64,000 nucleotides of DNA from Streptomyces bottropensis ATCC 25435 (GTDB lineage: Bacteria; Actinomycetota; Actinomycetes; Streptomycetales; Streptomycetaceae), in contig NZ_KB911581.1 of NCBI RefSeq assembly GCF_000383595.1, forward strand, positions 4,248,496-4,312,495, read 5' to 3'. The notes beneath the pieces are model-generated. The model made no database searches. It worked only from the letters and a program-made list of their open reading frames with translations, and was not told where the DNA came from. The translations under genes were made by a program, and so were the position numbers. This document shows positions 32,417 through 40,534 of this stretch, piece after piece. Position 1 is the stretch's first letter. Each line of letters opens with the position of its first letter.

Positions 32417-33967
32417 ATGAGCAATCCTCAGCCGACTTCCCCAGCCCGCACCGCCACCCAGGAAACGGGTGGTGGCGGGAGTGCGATGGCGCTGTTCGTC
32501 ATCGCCTCGTGTCAGCTGATGGTGGTGCTGGACATCACCATCGTGAACATCGCCCTTCCGGACATCCAGCGTTCGCTGGACTTCTCGACGACGAGCCTCG
32601 CCTGGGTGGTCAACGCGTACACGCTGACCTTCGGCGGACTGTTGCTGCTCGGCGGCCGGGCCGGTGACATCCTCGGCCGGCGCCGGGTCTTCATCTTCGG
32701 TGTGCTGCTGTTCGTGCTGGCCTCGCTCCTCGGCGGCCTCGCCCAGAACGAGGCCCAACTCCTCGCCGCCCGCGCCCTCCAGGGTGTCGGCGGCGCCATC
32801 GCGTCCCCGACGTCCCTCGCCCTGATCAGTACGACCTTCCGTGAAGGGCCGGAACGCAACCGGGCGTTCGGGGTGTTCGCGGCGGTCTCGGCGGGCGGCG
32901 GCGCGATCGGGCTGCTCGCCGGCGGCGTGCTCGTGGAGTGGCTGAACTGGCGGTGGGTGTTGTTCGTCAACGTGCCCATCGGACTGCTGATCGTGCTGGC
33001 GACACCGCGCTGGATCAAGGAGTCCGAGCGCACCCCCGGGCAGTTCGACATCACCGGAGCCCTGACCTCCACCCTGGGCATGGTGTGCCTGGTGTACGGC
33101 TTCATCCGGGCCGCGCAGGAGGGCTGGCGGGACCCGCTCACCCTGGCCTCGTTCGCCGGCGCCGTCGTGCTCCTCGTGGCGTTCGTGCTGGTGGAGAAGC
33201 GCTCCCGGCAGCCGATCACGCCCCTGCACATGTTCGCCGACCGTAACCGCGCGGGAACGTACGGCATCATGCTGTGCCTGGCGGCCGCGATCTTCGGCAT
33301 GTTCTTCTTCCTCACGCTGTTCACCCAGAACGTGCTGGGCTTCAGCCCGTTGGCCACCGGCCTCGCGTTCCTGCCGGTCAGCGCCGTCATCGCGGTCGGC
33401 GCCGGGCTGGCCTCGCGGTTCCTGCCCGTGTACGGACCCAAACCGTTCATGGTGGGGGGCGCGATCCTCGCGGCGGCCGGTCTCGGCTGGCTGACCCTGA
33501 CCGATGTCCACTCCACCTACGCGGGCAGCGTCCTCGGGCCGATGCTCGTCTTCAGTCTCGGCATGGGCATGGAGTTCGTCTCACTGACCCTGATGGCGCT
33601 CTCCGACGTCCCGAACGCCGAGACCGGCGCGGCCTCCGGACTCCTCAACGCCACCCAGCAGGTGGGGGGTTCGCTCGGCCTCTCCATCCTCGTCACCATG
33701 TACGGCACGGCCAGCACCAACGAGGCGGCCGAGCAGATCCCGGACTTCCTGTCGCAGGCGACGCCGGCCGAGCGCCTGCGGTTCGAACAGACCGGGCAGC
33801 TCCCGCAGCCCTGGTCCGACGAGGTGCTCACCGCGGGCATCTCGGCCGCCTTCGTCATGGCCGCGATCTTCACCGTCGTCGCCGCCCTGATCGCCGTCCT
33901 GGCCATCCAGGTCCGGCCCTCCGACCTGGAGCGGCTGAAGGGCGGGGTCGGGCCGGGCCCGGGCTGA
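32417..33967 (+). CDS. DHA2-family MFS multidrug-type exporter
   Basis: A 516-residue, 14-helix major-facilitator protein of the EmrB/QacA (DHA2) class. It has motif D1 near DITIVNIALPDIQRSL, motif A GGRAGDILGRRRVF, and motif C-like glycine-rich stretches (AAVSAGGGAIGLLAGG). ATG 32417 is chosen because it gives the normal short N-terminus (MSNPQPTSPARTAT); the ribosome site is weak. It is expected to expel a drug or antibiotic by proton antiport. No TetR/MarR gene adjoins it, so its inducer is unknown. Confidence 0.9.
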   Translation: MSNPQPTSPARTATQETGGGGSAMALFVIASCQLMVVLDITIVNIALPDIQRSLDFSTTSLAWVVNAYTLTFGGLLLLGGRAGDILGRRRVFIFGVLLFVLASLLGGLAQNEAQLLAARALQGVGGAIASPTSLALISTTFREGPERNRAFGVFAAVSAGGGAIGLLAGGVLVEWLNWRWVLFVNVPIGLLIVLATPRWIKESERTPGQFDITGALTSTLGMVCLVYGFIRAAQEGWRDPLTLASFAGAVVLLVAFVLVEKRSRQPITPLHMFADRNRAGTYGIMLCLAAAIFGMFFFLTLFTQNVLGFSPLATGLAFLPVSAVIAVGAGLASRFLPVYGPKPFMVGGAILAAAGLGWLTLTDVHSTYAGSVLGPMLVFSLGMGMEFVSLTLMALSDVPNAETGAASGLLNATQQVGGSLGLSILVTMYGTASTNEAAEQIPDFLSQATPAERLRFEQTGQLPQPWSDEVLTAGISAAFVMAAIFTVVAALIAVLAIQVRPSDLERLKGGVGPGPG

Positions 33968-34002
33968 GCGGCCGGGCCCGGCCGCGGCAGTGGGTACTGG
34001 GG

Positions 34003-35652
34003 TCAAGTCGTCGAGCAGGCGGCCCCGTCGAGCGTGAACCCGGTGGGCGCCGGGTTGGTGCTGCCACGGCTCGCCGTGAAGCCGAGGGTGACCGATCCCG
34101 CGGCCGGGATGGTCGCGGTCCAGGAGGCGGCGGTGACGGTCACGGACGCGCCGGACTGGGACGCCGTACCGCCCCACAGACTCGAGACGCGCTGGCTGTC
34201 GGGGAAGGTCCAGCGCAGGGTCCAGCCGTTGACGGCCGAGGCGCCGGTGTTGCGGATGACGATCTCGCCCTGGAAGCCGCCGGACCACTCGCCCGTCACC
34301 CGGTAGCCGACGGCACAGGCCGCCGTGGAACCGCCGGAGGTGGTCGTGACGTTCACCGTTCCCGAGCGCACCGAGCGGTTGCCGGCCGCGTCGCGCGCGT
34401 ACACGGCGAAGGTGTAGGACGTGGCGGGGGTCAGCCCGGTGAGCGTGGCGGAGGTGCCGGTCGTGGTGGTCGCGGCGGTCTCGGCGGTGCCGTTGACCCG
34501 GACCACGTCGTAGCCGGTGACACCGCTCGCGTCGGTGGCCGCGGACCAGGTCAGGGCGGCGGACGAGGAGGTCACCGCGGAGGCGGTCGGGGTGCCCGGG
34601 GCCGTCGGGGGAGTGGTGTCGCCGCCGGAGGAGGCGTAGATCGCGGCCTCCTTGGACGTGGCGGCGATGCCGTTCGCGCCGTTGAAGAGGCGCTGACCCC
34701 AGCTGGTCAGCCGGTTCGGGTCGAAGCCGGTGACCATGTCCAGGTACTCGACACCGCCGCCGTTGCCGCTCCAGGACCAGCCGAGGTAACCGAGGCCGAG
34801 CCGCTGGGCGGTGGCGAGGATGGCGTCCTCGTCGGGGTTGCCGTCCGAGTGGTCGTGCCCGAACTCACCCACCACGATGGGCAGTCCGGCCGCCACGAAC
34901 CGGTTGAGGTAGTCGTTCACCTCCGCCGCCGTGTCGAAGACGCCGTACATGTGGATGGAGAAGATCGTGTTGGCGTCCGGGTCGGCGGCGAAGACGGAGG
35001 CCGCGTTGTCGCGCATCGTGAACGCCCAGTCCTGGCCCCAGTTGGGGGCGTCGACCATGATCGTGTGGTCGAAACCGGCGGCGCGCAGTTTCTGTATCGC
35101 GGCCTTGGTGTCGGCGGTCCAGCCCGCGTAGTTGTTGTTGCCGTACGGCTCGTTGCCGATGTTGACGATGACGTGGTCCTCCTGGCCCGTCAGCGCGCTC
35201 TGCACCCCGATCCAGTAGTCGGCGGCCCGGGAGAGCGTGACCGCCCCGCTCTGTTCGCCGTAGCCCGTGGTGTCGTGCACCTCCAGGACGCAGATGAGCC
35301 GGTTCCGCTTGCACTGCGTCACGACGTTCGCCACGTCGGCCGTGTCGTTGCGGGTCCACCGGTCCCCGCTGGAGAGGACCACGCGCACGGTGTTGGCGCC
35401 CTTGGCCTTGATGTGGGCGAGCGAGCCGATCCGGTCGGCGTACCAGGTGTGGGCGTGGTTCACGCCACGCATCACGAAGTCGTTGCCGGAGCGCTCCAGC
35501 AGCCGGCCGTTCTCGATACGGAATCCGGGCGGCGCCGCGTGCGCCGGCGTGCCGAGGACGAACAGGGGGAGCAGCAGGCCGAGGAGGGCGGCGGCGAGGG
35601 TGGCCGCACGGGGGATACGGGCGGGGGAGGTCGTGCGCCTACGGGATCTCAT
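34003..35652 (-). CDS. Secreted endo-beta-1,4-mannanase (GH5) with FN3 and CBM2
   Basis: A 549-residue secreted enzyme cutting the mannan backbone. It has a Sec signal (basic start, AATLAAALLGLLLPLFVLGTPAHA). The GH5 barrel has acid/base Glu168 in VNIGNEPYGNNN and nucleophile Glu263 in VVGEFGHDHSDG. The latter block is characteristic of the bacterial GH5_8 mannanases such as Streptomyces ManA. A linker with TTPPTAPGTP leads to a fibronectin-III domain (about residues 355-440). A C-terminal type-2 carbohydrate-binding module follows, with CAVGYRVTGEWSGGFQGEIVI and surface tryptophans. It lies beside an SGNH esterase with the same CBM type. Confidence 0.88.
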   Translation of the reverse strand: MRSRRRTTSPARIPRAATLAAALLGLLLPLFVLGTPAHAAPPGFRIENGRLLERSGNDFVMRGVNHAHTWYADRIGSLAHIKAKGANTVRVVLSSGDRWTRNDTADVANVVTQCKRNRLICVLEVHDTTGYGEQSGAVTLSRAADYWIGVQSALTGQEDHVIVNIGNEPYGNNNYAGWTADTKAAIQKLRAAGFDHTIMVDAPNWGQDWAFTMRDNAASVFAADPDANTIFSIHMYGVFDTAAEVNDYLNRFVAAGLPIVVGEFGHDHSDGNPDEDAILATAQRLGLGYLGWSWSGNGGGVEYLDMVTGFDPNRLTSWGQRLFNGANGIAATSKEAAIYASSGGDTTPPTAPGTPTASAVTSSSAALTWSAATDASGVTGYDVVRVNGTAETAATTTTGTSATLTGLTPATSYTFAVYARDAAGNRSVRSGTVNVTTTSGGSTAACAVGYRVTGEWSGGFQGEIVIRNTGASAVNGWTLRWTFPDSQRVSSLWGGTASQSGASVTVTAASWTATIPAAGSVTLGFTASRGSTNPAPTGFTLDGAACSTT

Positions 35653-35712
35653 GGCGGCTCCAGGGAGGGGAGGCGGGGGAGGCGGGGCAGGGGAGAGCGC
35701 CTGGGGGGTCGG

Positions 35713-35783
35713 CTGGTGCTGGTGCTGGTGCTGGTGCTGGTGCTGGTGCCGGTGCCGGTGCCGGTGCCGGTGCCGGTGCCGGT
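35713..35783. repeat. Hexanucleotide tandem repeat (CTGGTG x6, CCGGTG x5)
   Basis: Six CTGGTG units (35713-35748) are followed directly by five CCGGTG units and a partial (35749-35783), in the 196-bp spacer upstream of the mannanase gene. The minus strand could be read as alternating Ser-Thr and Gly-Thr, but no start or family support makes this a gene. Such repeats change length by slippage and could alter promoter spacing for the mannanase gene. Confidence 0.9.
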
Positions 35784-35848
35784 CGTGGGGCAGCGGTCGG
35801 CCGGTGGCCTGGGGCGGTCGGCCGGTGGTGTCGCCGGCCGGCCGATGG

Positions 35849-36979
35849 TTACGAGGTGGCCGTCCCCCGTGCCGTGCAGCCGACCGTCGCCGACGGCGTC
35901 CCGGCCGTCGTGGGCGTCGTGGCGACGAATCCGAACGTGGCGCTCGCGCCCGGCGCGAGCGAGCCGTTCCACGAGGCGTTGGTGACCGTGACCGTGCCGT
36001 CGGCCGCCGTGGCCGAGGTCCCGTTCCAGACCTGGGTGAGACGGGCCCCGCCGGCCGGTACGACCGTCACGGACCAGCCCGTCACGGCGGACGTGGAGGT
36101 GTTCGTCACCGTCACCTCACCCTGGTAGCCGCCCTGCCAGACGTTGGTGGCCCGGAAGACCGCGCCGCACGTGGGCCGGCCGCCGCCCGGATCGCCGGGG
36201 TCACCGGGATCGCCCGGATCACCCGGCACCCCGGCGTCGAGCACCGCGCTCAGCGCCGGATACCAGCGGGCGGCGATCTTGTCGTCGCCGGCGGAGTTCG
36301 GGTGCACGCCGTCGTAGGTGTCGGTGGCCGTGCTGAACCCGGTCCACTGGTCGACCACCGTCACGGGTGAGTCGACGGTGCTCGTCGCCCTGGCCCAGGC
36401 GGGGATCCGCGCGTCGAAGTCCACGACACGCTGTGCGCATCCCGGGCAGCTGCCGGGGTTCATGGGGATGAGCTGCGCGACGAGGATCCGCATGTGCGGG
36501 TTGGAGGCCCGCATCTGGCCGACGAGCTTGGTGTACGCGGCGAGGATGCGGTCCGGGGCGATGCTGCTCCACACGTCGTTCGTGCCGAAGTGCATGACAA
36601 CGATGTCCGGGCGCGTCGCCGACAGGCGGGCGGGCAGTAGGTTCTGGTCGGCCACGTTGGTCACCAGCTCGCCGCCGTGGCCCTCGTTGTCGCCGTCGTG
36701 CTCCTGCCCGCAGCCCTGCGTGCCGAGCGTGCCGACGAAGTCGAGGTCCGTGTAGCCGGCGTTCCGCAGACGGTTCCACAGCACCGCCCGCCAGCAGCCG
36801 GGTGAACCCGTGATCGAGTCGCCGAGCGGCATGACGCGTACCGGGGCCGCGAGGGTCTCGGCGGTCGCCGGCCCGGCCGCGGCGGGTGGCGCGAGGGTCA
36901 GTGCGAGGGAGGCGAGCAGGGCGGCCAGCAGGCCGAGTAGCGGTACGTGCCGTAAGGGGGAATGAGGGGTGCTGCGCAT
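35849..36979 (-). CDS. Secreted SGNH/GDSL-type esterase with CBM2
   Basis: A 376-residue secreted hydrolase. A Sec signal (LLGLLAALLASLALTLAPPAAA) is followed by the SGNH block I PLGDSITGS (Ser55), block III GTNDVW, and the catalytic Asp/His in YDGVHPNSAGD. This is the CE3 acetylxylan-esterase-like layout. A (GDP)n linker (PGDPGDPGDPGDPGGG) leads to a C-terminal CBM2 (CGAVFRATNVWQGGYQGEVTV). It probably removes acetyl groups from hemicellulose bound through the CBM. The specific ester is not certain. A perfect CebR-type palindrome lies 26 bp upstream of the start. Confidence 0.87.
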   Translation of the reverse strand: MRSTPHSPLRHVPLLGLLAALLASLALTLAPPAAAGPATAETLAAPVRVMPLGDSITGSPGCWRAVLWNRLRNAGYTDLDFVGTLGTQGCGQEHDGDNEGHGGELVTNVADQNLLPARLSATRPDIVVMHFGTNDVWSSIAPDRILAAYTKLVGQMRASNPHMRILVAQLIPMNPGSCPGCAQRVVDFDARIPAWARATSTVDSPVTVVDQWTGFSTATDTYDGVHPNSAGDDKIAARWYPALSAVLDAGVPGDPGDPGDPGDPGGGRPTCGAVFRATNVWQGGYQGEVTVTNTSTSAVTGWSVTVVPAGGARLTQVWNGTSATAADGTVTVTNASWNGSLAPGASATFGFVATTPTTAGTPSATVGCTARGTATS

Positions 36980-37004
36980 GGATGGTCCCTTCCCTGACGT
37001 GAGA

Positions 37005-37018
37005 TGGGAGCGCTCCCA
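37005..37018. promoter_or_regulatory. CebR-type operator palindrome
   Basis: TGGGAGCGCTCCCA is a perfect 14-bp palindrome identical to the consensus recognised by CebR, the cellobiose-responsive LacI-family repressor of Streptomyces cellulase genes. It lies 26 bp upstream of the esterase gene and 217 bp before the pectate-lyase gene. Confidence 0.8.
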
Positions 37019-37195
37019 GGTGAACTTGCCATCGTTGTCATTTACACGTCAAGACAGCTGCGTGCATATCTTCCGCCGTGGTTTCGCGTCGATCGCGATG
37101 CGGTGTCCCGGCCCTCGGCGTGTTCAAGAATGCGAACATCGATCATGTGCATGGTTATTGACGTGCTCGAAGCAACGGCCCTAGCGTCCAGGGTC

Positions 37196-37209
37196 GGAAA
37201 GCGCTTTCC
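37196..37209. promoter_or_regulatory. Second LacI-family-like palindrome before the pectate-lyase gene
   Basis: GGAAAGCGCTTTCC is a perfect 14-bp palindrome 26 bp upstream of the pectate-lyase start. It has the central GCGC of LacI-family sites but different flanks from the CebR box, so it probably binds another LacI-type repressor. The binder is unknown. Confidence 0.6.
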
Positions 37210-37234
37210 CCTTCGGTTGCCCGGGAGACGACCC

Positions 37235-38428
37235 ATGCGTCCACAGCGATTCACCGCGTGCGCAAGCCTGTTGAGCGTCCTGGCCGGCGGCCTGCTGGCC
37301 CTGTCCGCCCCGGCCGCGCACGCCGCCGGCAGCATCTACGTGGCGACCAACGGCAACGACAGCAACGCCGGCACCCTGGCGGCCCCGTTGCGGACCGTCC
37401 AGCGGGCGGTGGACCTGGCGCAGGCGGGCGACTCGATCCTGATCCGGGGCGGAACCTACGCGCCGACGGCGAGCATCCAGCTGCTCAAGAGCGGTACGGC
37501 GAGCCAGCCCATCCGGCTCGGCAACTACAACGGCGAGCGGGTCGTCATCGACGGTGAGGGGATGCCGTACACCCCCGGCGCGGTCGGCTCCACCATCCCC
37601 CGGGCCCAGCGGGGCGCGATCCACATCGAGGGGGAGTACTGGCGGCTGAGCGGACTGGAGATCGCCAACGGGCCGTACGGGATCTTCGGCGTGGACACCA
37701 GTGGCAACGTCTTCGAGCGGCTGGTCACGCGCAACAACTACGAGTCCGGCCTGCACCTCCAGGGTGCGTCGAGTGCCAACCGGATCATCAACCTGGACAG
37801 TTACGGCAACCGGGATCCGCGCAAGAACGGTGAGAGCGCCGACGGCCTGGCGATCAAGGAGGGTTCCGGGACGGGCAACGTCGTGCGCGGGGCCCGGCTG
37901 TGGAACAACGCCGACGACGGGCTGGACTTCTGGGAGTTCCTCTCGCCGGTGACGGTCGAGGCAAGCGTCGCCCACGGCAACGGCTACAACCGCTGGAGCC
38001 TGCCGAACTACACCGGTGACGGGAACGGCTTCAAGCTCGGCGGCGGCGGTGACGAGGACCTGCCCGCGGGGCACGTCGTGCGCAACAGCGCGGCGTGGGA
38101 CAACTCCGCCGGGGGGTTCATCGACAACGCCAACCCCGGTGCGCTGCTGGCCGAGCGCTGCACGGCGTGGCGCAACAAGGGCACCGGGTTCGACTTCGCC
38201 GACGCCGACGGCACACTGACCAAGAACCTCGCGGTCGCCAACGGCACGAACGTCTCGCTGGGCTCGAACTCCGGCGGCAGCGGCAACTCCTGGAACCTCG
38301 GCGGCACCTGGTCCTTCACGAGCACGGACGCGACGACGATCACCGGCCCCAGGACGGCGGACGGCTCGATCCCGACGTCACCGTTCCTGCGACCGGCGGG
38401 TGGTGCGGATGTGGGGGCGCGGTTCTGA
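37235..38428 (+). CDS. Secreted right-handed beta-helix protein, PL9-like pectate lyase
   Basis: A 397-residue secreted protein starting at ATG 37235 with GGGAGACG upstream. A Sec signal (LLSVLAGGLLALSAPAAHAAG) is followed by IYVATNGNDSNAGTLAAPLRTVQRAVDLAQAGDSILIRGGTY, the usual opening of parallel beta-helix polysaccharidases. The block SADGLAIKEGSGTGNVVRGARLWNNADDGLDFWEF matches the PL9 signature, with a lysine where the catalytic base is expected and the paired Asp residues of the calcium site. It should cleave polygalacturonate by beta-elimination. Activity is inferred. The gene is preceded by two palindromic operators. Confidence 0.8.
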   Translation: MRPQRFTACASLLSVLAGGLLALSAPAAHAAGSIYVATNGNDSNAGTLAAPLRTVQRAVDLAQAGDSILIRGGTYAPTASIQLLKSGTASQPIRLGNYNGERVVIDGEGMPYTPGAVGSTIPRAQRGAIHIEGEYWRLSGLEIANGPYGIFGVDTSGNVFERLVTRNNYESGLHLQGASSANRIINLDSYGNRDPRKNGESADGLAIKEGSGTGNVVRGARLWNNADDGLDFWEFLSPVTVEASVAHGNGYNRWSLPNYTGDGNGFKLGGGGDEDLPAGHVVRNSAAWDNSAGGFIDNANPGALLAERCTAWRNKGTGFDFADADGTLTKNLAVANGTNVSLGSNSGGSGNSWNLGGTWSFTSTDATTITGPRTADGSIPTSPFLRPAGGADVGARF

Positions 38429-39060
38429 GGGGGCGTTGGCGTGGTGGCGGCGCCGGTCCGTTCGTGAGCGCCGAAGCGGTCTCGAACGCCGGGGCGGAGG
38501 TGGCGGGCGGGTTGCTGCGGGGGTTCGGTGTTCCCGCGGTCCGGGGGCGGTGGGGGCGCGGTTCTGAGAGATCCCGGTACGTCGGCGGACGCCGGCTTCG
38601 CTCGTGAGCGCGCACGCGGTCTCGCGCCCTGCGGGCTCGGCGGGTGAACGGCCGGATTCCGGCGCGCGGTGCCCCGCGGTCCGCGAGCACCGACGTACCT
38701 GTCCGTCGCCGTCGCCGTCGCCGTCGCAGGCGGGATGGCCGGCGGCCGGGCTGCGGCGTCCGTGTTGCTGCGGCCCGCTAGCGGCGGGGCCGCGACGGAG
38801 CACGGTGCTTCGGGGGGCCCGTCCTTCGCGAGTGCCGGCCTGGCTGTCCCCCCGCCGTCGCAGGCGAGGGGGCCGGCGCCGGTGCCCGGGTTGCGGCGCC
38901 CGTGTTCCTGCTCTCCGCGAGCGGTGCGGCGCCGCTCTGACGGGGCGCGCCGCTCGGCGGTGCCCGGTCCTTCGCGAGCACGTGCGCCGACGCCGGGAGC
39001 CGTGCCTGGTCCTTTCGCGTGCCCATGCGCTGTCACCGGGAGCCGTAGCCGGTACAGCGG
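38410..39060. repeat. Degenerate direct-repeat region after the pectate-lyase gene
   Basis: This ~650-bp stretch without a supportable gene contains diverged direct repeats. GTGGGGGCGCGGTTCTGAG occurs at about 38410 (spanning the lyase stop) and again at about 38549. In both cases it is followed ~30 bp later by a block like CGTTCGTGAGCGC...GCGGTCTCG, giving a ~139-bp period. A second pair (GTCGCAGGCG...CGTGTT...GCGAGCGG) occurs near 38725 and 38865. Long frames read through on both strands but are low-complexity and unlike proteins. Confidence 0.55.
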
Positions 39061-39135
39061 ACAGCTCGTCCCCGCGCTCTGACGTCCCCCACCCGTGAGC
39101 CACGGGCCCGTGACCCCGGCGGAGGCCCGTCGGGG

Positions 39136-39759
39136 TCACGGCCGCGTGCGTCGTCCGGGTGAACCGGGCCGCGCTCCCCGCTCCGGGCTCGCGGCCCCCG
39201 TGCGCAGCCCGTCCATGACGAGGTCGAGGAGGCGGGCGGCGCGTGGCTGCCAGTCGGTCTGGGGGTCGAGCTGCCAGAGGCCGGCGATCGCGAGGAAGAA
39301 GTCGTCCGCGGTGACTCCGGGGCGGACGGTCCCGGCCTTCTCGCCCGCGCGGAGCAGGAGTTCGGCGGCGTCGGTCACCGGCGTGGGGGCCGGACGGTCG
39401 GGGCCGTCGGGGCGGCTGGTGGCCTGGCGGATCGCGTCGGCGAGGCCGGCCTTGGTCATGGCGAACCGGGCCAACCGGTCCATCCACTCGCGCAGCGCCC
39501 GGTCCGGCGCGCGCGTGGCGAGGAGTTCGACGGCGGAGTCGGCGACCTGCCGCATCTCGTGGCGGTAGATCTCCAGGACCAGGGCCTCCCGGGTGGGGAA
39601 GTGCCGGTAGAACGTGCCCTGTCCGACGCACGCCTTTTTGGCGATCCCGCTCAACGGCGCGTCCGCGCTGCGCGTCAGTTCGGTCAGGGCGACCGCCAGG
39701 ATGCGCTCACGGTTGCGCTGGGCGTCCGAGCGCAGAGGAGCATCCTTCTTCCGCTCCAC
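39136..39759 (-). CDS. TetR-family transcriptional regulator of the molybdenum-hydroxylase operon
   Basis: A 207-residue repressor. The N-terminal TetR helix-turn-helix is IAKKACVGQGTFYRHFPTREALVLEIY; the C-terminal ligand domain (AELLLRAGEKAGTVRPGVTADDFFLAIAGLW) is of the type seen in SbtR-like repressors. It starts at GTG 39759 with a strong GGAGGAGG site. It is divergent from the PaoABC-like operon, with two GGACAG dyads between them, so autoregulation plus operon control is likely. The effector may be an aldehyde or aromatic substrate of the enzyme, which is inference. Confidence 0.88.
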   Translation of the reverse strand: MERKKDAPLRSDAQRNRERILAVALTELTRSADAPLSGIAKKACVGQGTFYRHFPTREALVLEIYRHEMRQVADSAVELLATRAPDRALREWMDRLARFAMTKAGLADAIRQATSRPDGPDRPAPTPVTDAAELLLRAGEKAGTVRPGVTADDFFLAIAGLWQLDPQTDWQPRAARLLDLVMDGLRTGAASPERGARPGSPGRRTRP

Positions 39760-39804
39760 AGCACCTCCTCCCCGGGTCCTGGCCGAAACCCGTTCTTGTT
39801 AAGC

Positions 39805-39816
39805 GGACAGCTGTCC
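39805..39816. promoter_or_regulatory. TetR operator site 1
   Basis: GGACAGCTGTCC is a perfect 12-bp palindrome 46 bp upstream of the TetR-gene start. A near-identical site follows 30 bp away (centre to centre), close to three helical turns, so dimers would sit on the same face. Confidence 0.65.
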
Positions 39817-39834
39817 ATTAGGTTTTTCCGGAGA

Positions 39835-39846
39835 GGACAGTTGTCC
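39835..39846. promoter_or_regulatory. TetR operator site 2
   Basis: GGACAGTTGTCC repeats site 1 with a single change at the centre. Its TTGTCC half could be part of a -35 element reading towards the hydroxylase operon, so occupancy would block both promoters. Confidence 0.6.
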
Positions 39847-39967
39847 GTTTGTGTCATCGTAGCGTCGGCGAGGCCGACGTGGGCACCCCGCTGTCCCTCT
39901 CCATGACTCGACCGCCTGCCGGAGCGAGTCCCTCCGACATGCTCCGATACGCGAAAGAAGGCTGACC

Positions 39968-40534
39968 ATGTCCCCAGCCACCTCCTCGACGTACAGCGCC
40001 ATCACCCTGAACATCAACGGCGAGAAGCACACGCTCTCCGTCGACCACCGCACCACCCTGCTCGACGCCCTGCGCGAGCGCCTCGACATGACCGGCACCA
40101 AGAAGGGCTGCGACCAGGGACAGTGCGGTGCCTGCACCCTCCTCGTCGACGGACGCCGGAGCGTGTCCTGTCTGCAGCTGGCGGTCGCGGCCGAGGGCCG
40201 CGAGATCACCACCATCGAGGGCGTCGCCGACGGGGACGAGCTGCACCCCGTGCAGCAGGCGTTCCTCGATCTCGACGGCTTCCAGTGCGGCTACTGCACC
40301 CCGGGCCAGATCTGCTCGGCCATCGCGGTCATCGAGGAACACGCGGCGGGCTGGCCCAGTGCCGTCACCGACGACGTCCGCCCCGAGGCGGGAGCGCCAC
40401 CGCTCACCCCCGCGGAGATCCGCGAGCGGATGAGCGGCAACCTGTGCCGCTGCGGCGCCTACGTGTCGATCGTCGAGGCCGTCGCCCGCGCCGCCGCCGA
40501 CAGCACCGCGAACACCAAGGAGACCGTGGCGTGA
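39968..40534 (+). CDS. Molybdenum hydroxylase small subunit, [2Fe-2S] (PaoA/YagT-like)
   Basis: A 188-residue electron-transfer subunit of a xanthine-oxidase-family enzyme. The plant-type ferredoxin cluster ligands are in CDQGQCGACTLLVDGRRSVSC. The second cluster domain has CGYCTPGQICSA and GNLCRCGAY. The domain insertion between them fits PaoA-type aldehyde oxidoreductases. Unlike E. coli PaoA it shows no Tat signal, so the complex is probably cytoplasmic. The ATG has AAGAAGG upstream. It is the first gene of a four-gene coupled operon under the TetR dyads. Confidence 0.92.
   Translation: MSPATSSTYSAITLNINGEKHTLSVDHRTTLLDALRERLDMTGTKKGCDQGQCGACTLLVDGRRSVSCLQLAVAAEGREITTIEGVADGDELHPVQQAFLDLDGFQCGYCTPGQICSAIAVIEEHAAGWPSAVTDDVRPEAGAPPLTPAEIRERMSGNLCRCGAYVSIVEAVARAAADSTANTKETVA

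Noticed and set aside
35649..35972. A minus-strand frame with Thr-Gly and Ser-Thr runs over the hexanucleotide repeat
   Set aside because: The runs are only the translated repeat, and the rest overlaps the end of the esterase gene.
38008..39036. A 342-codon minus-strand frame over the repeat region
   Set aside because: Low-complexity Pro/Arg/Ala sequence with overlapping frames on both strands; explained by the degenerate DNA repeats.
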